A DNA stretch of 6,544 bases, from contig JAJPEO010000060.1 of assembly GCA_021166815.1 (NCBI GenBank), positions 1-6,544 on the forward strand, given 5' to 3'. The stretch comes from Nocardioides sp. GTDB taxonomy: Bacteria; Actinomycetota; Actinomycetes; Propionibacteriales; Nocardioidaceae. Below the pieces are notes generated by a model. It was not told where the DNA came from. It searched no databases and saw nothing but the letters and a program-made list of their open reading frames with translations. The position numbers were made by a program, and so were the translations under genes. Positions 6,397-6,544 of the stretch are shown here, one piece after another. How positions within the stretch are numbered: position 1 is the first letter of the stretch; every line of letters begins with the position of its first letter.

Positions 6397-6544
6397 ACGG
6401 CACCTTCACCCCCGCGCCCGGCTCGGCGTCCCTCGCACGCCAGGTCCTCGCCCAGGCGCGCATGGAGGCTCGGCTGATGATGCGCAACGGCGAGCAGGTG
6501 CTGCTGGCCGTGGTGATCCCGGTCATCGTGCTCGTGGGCGGGGT
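6393..6544 (+). CDS. ABC-2 type permease subunit, 5' fragment
   Basis: The first 50 codons of a membrane protein run off the window end. The GTG start at 6393 overlaps the ATPase stop (GTGA), so the two subunits are translationally coupled. After a polar, cytoplasmic N-terminus and a basic stretch (ARMEARLMMRNGEQ, 22-35), a hydrophobic segment VLLAVVIPVIVLVGG (36-50) begins the first transmembrane helix. The RNGEQ-plus-helix pattern is typical of permeases paired with DrrA-like ATPases in actinobacteria. ATG at codon 24 is a less likely start because it would remove the conserved lead-in. The full topology cannot be seen. Confidence 0.85.
   Translation, partial: MNGTFTPAPGSASLARQVLAQARMEARLMMRNGEQVLLAVVIPVIVLVGG

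Noticed and set aside
1..6544. CRISPR arrays, tRNA or rRNA genes, insertion sequences, attachment sites or phage-defence genes.
   Set aside because: No repeat-spacer pattern, RNA gene signature, transposase or terminal inverted repeats were seen. Nearly every base is accounted for by the suf and ABC genes and their shared promoter region.

Overview
The window is a high-GC stretch, rich in G/C at third codon positions. It carries most of a SUF iron-sulfur cluster assembly operon on the minus strand and the start of a divergent ABC exporter operon on the plus strand. The organism is almost certainly a member of Actinomycetota. The evidence is a sufR-B-D-(Rieske)-C-S gene order, GTG starts with no leader sequence, and actinobacterial TANNNT -10 elements. 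A Nocardioides-like or Streptomyces-like lineage fits better than Mycobacterium, because a Rieske ferredoxin sits between sufD and sufC and sufB has no intein. The genus assignment is inference.

Reading the minus strand from right to left: sufR (4669-5352, Fe-S-sensing repressor), sufB (3245-4672), sufD (2005-3201), a small Rieske-type [2Fe-2S] ferredoxin (1658-2005), sufC (903-1661) and sufS (906 down to the window edge, missing its C-terminal part). Four of the five junctions are stop/start overlaps (ATGA, TGATG, ATGA, GTGA), so the genes look like one translationally coupled transcript. The exception is sufB-sufD, which has a 43-nt spacer and a GC-only hairpin spanning the sufB stop codon. 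By analogy with related genomes, sufU and sufT would be expected just beyond position 1.

The 108-bp gap 5353-5460 holds two divergent promoters. The sufR side has a -35/-10 pair that places transcription start at or next to the GTG start codon. A motif matching the recalled mycobacterial SufR operator (ACACT-N5-TGTGG) covers that -10 and the start codon. A weaker match to the DtxR/IdeR iron box lies next to and overlaps the -35. The plus-strand side has TAGGAT six bases before a GTG, a typical leaderless start.

On the plus strand, 5461-6396 encodes a DrrA/CcmA-type ABC ATPase. It is followed, with a 4-nt overlap, by the first 50 codons of its ABC-2 type permease (6393 to the window end).

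How the genes work together: SufS takes sulfur from cysteine. SufB, SufC and SufD form the ATP-driven scaffold that builds the cluster. SufR senses cluster supply and represses the operon. The Rieske protein is a plausible but unproven electron-transfer partner. The window is mostly a well-known system. The parts worth a second look are the Rieske insertion, the compact control region, the sufB-sufD hairpin and the conserved divergent exporter.
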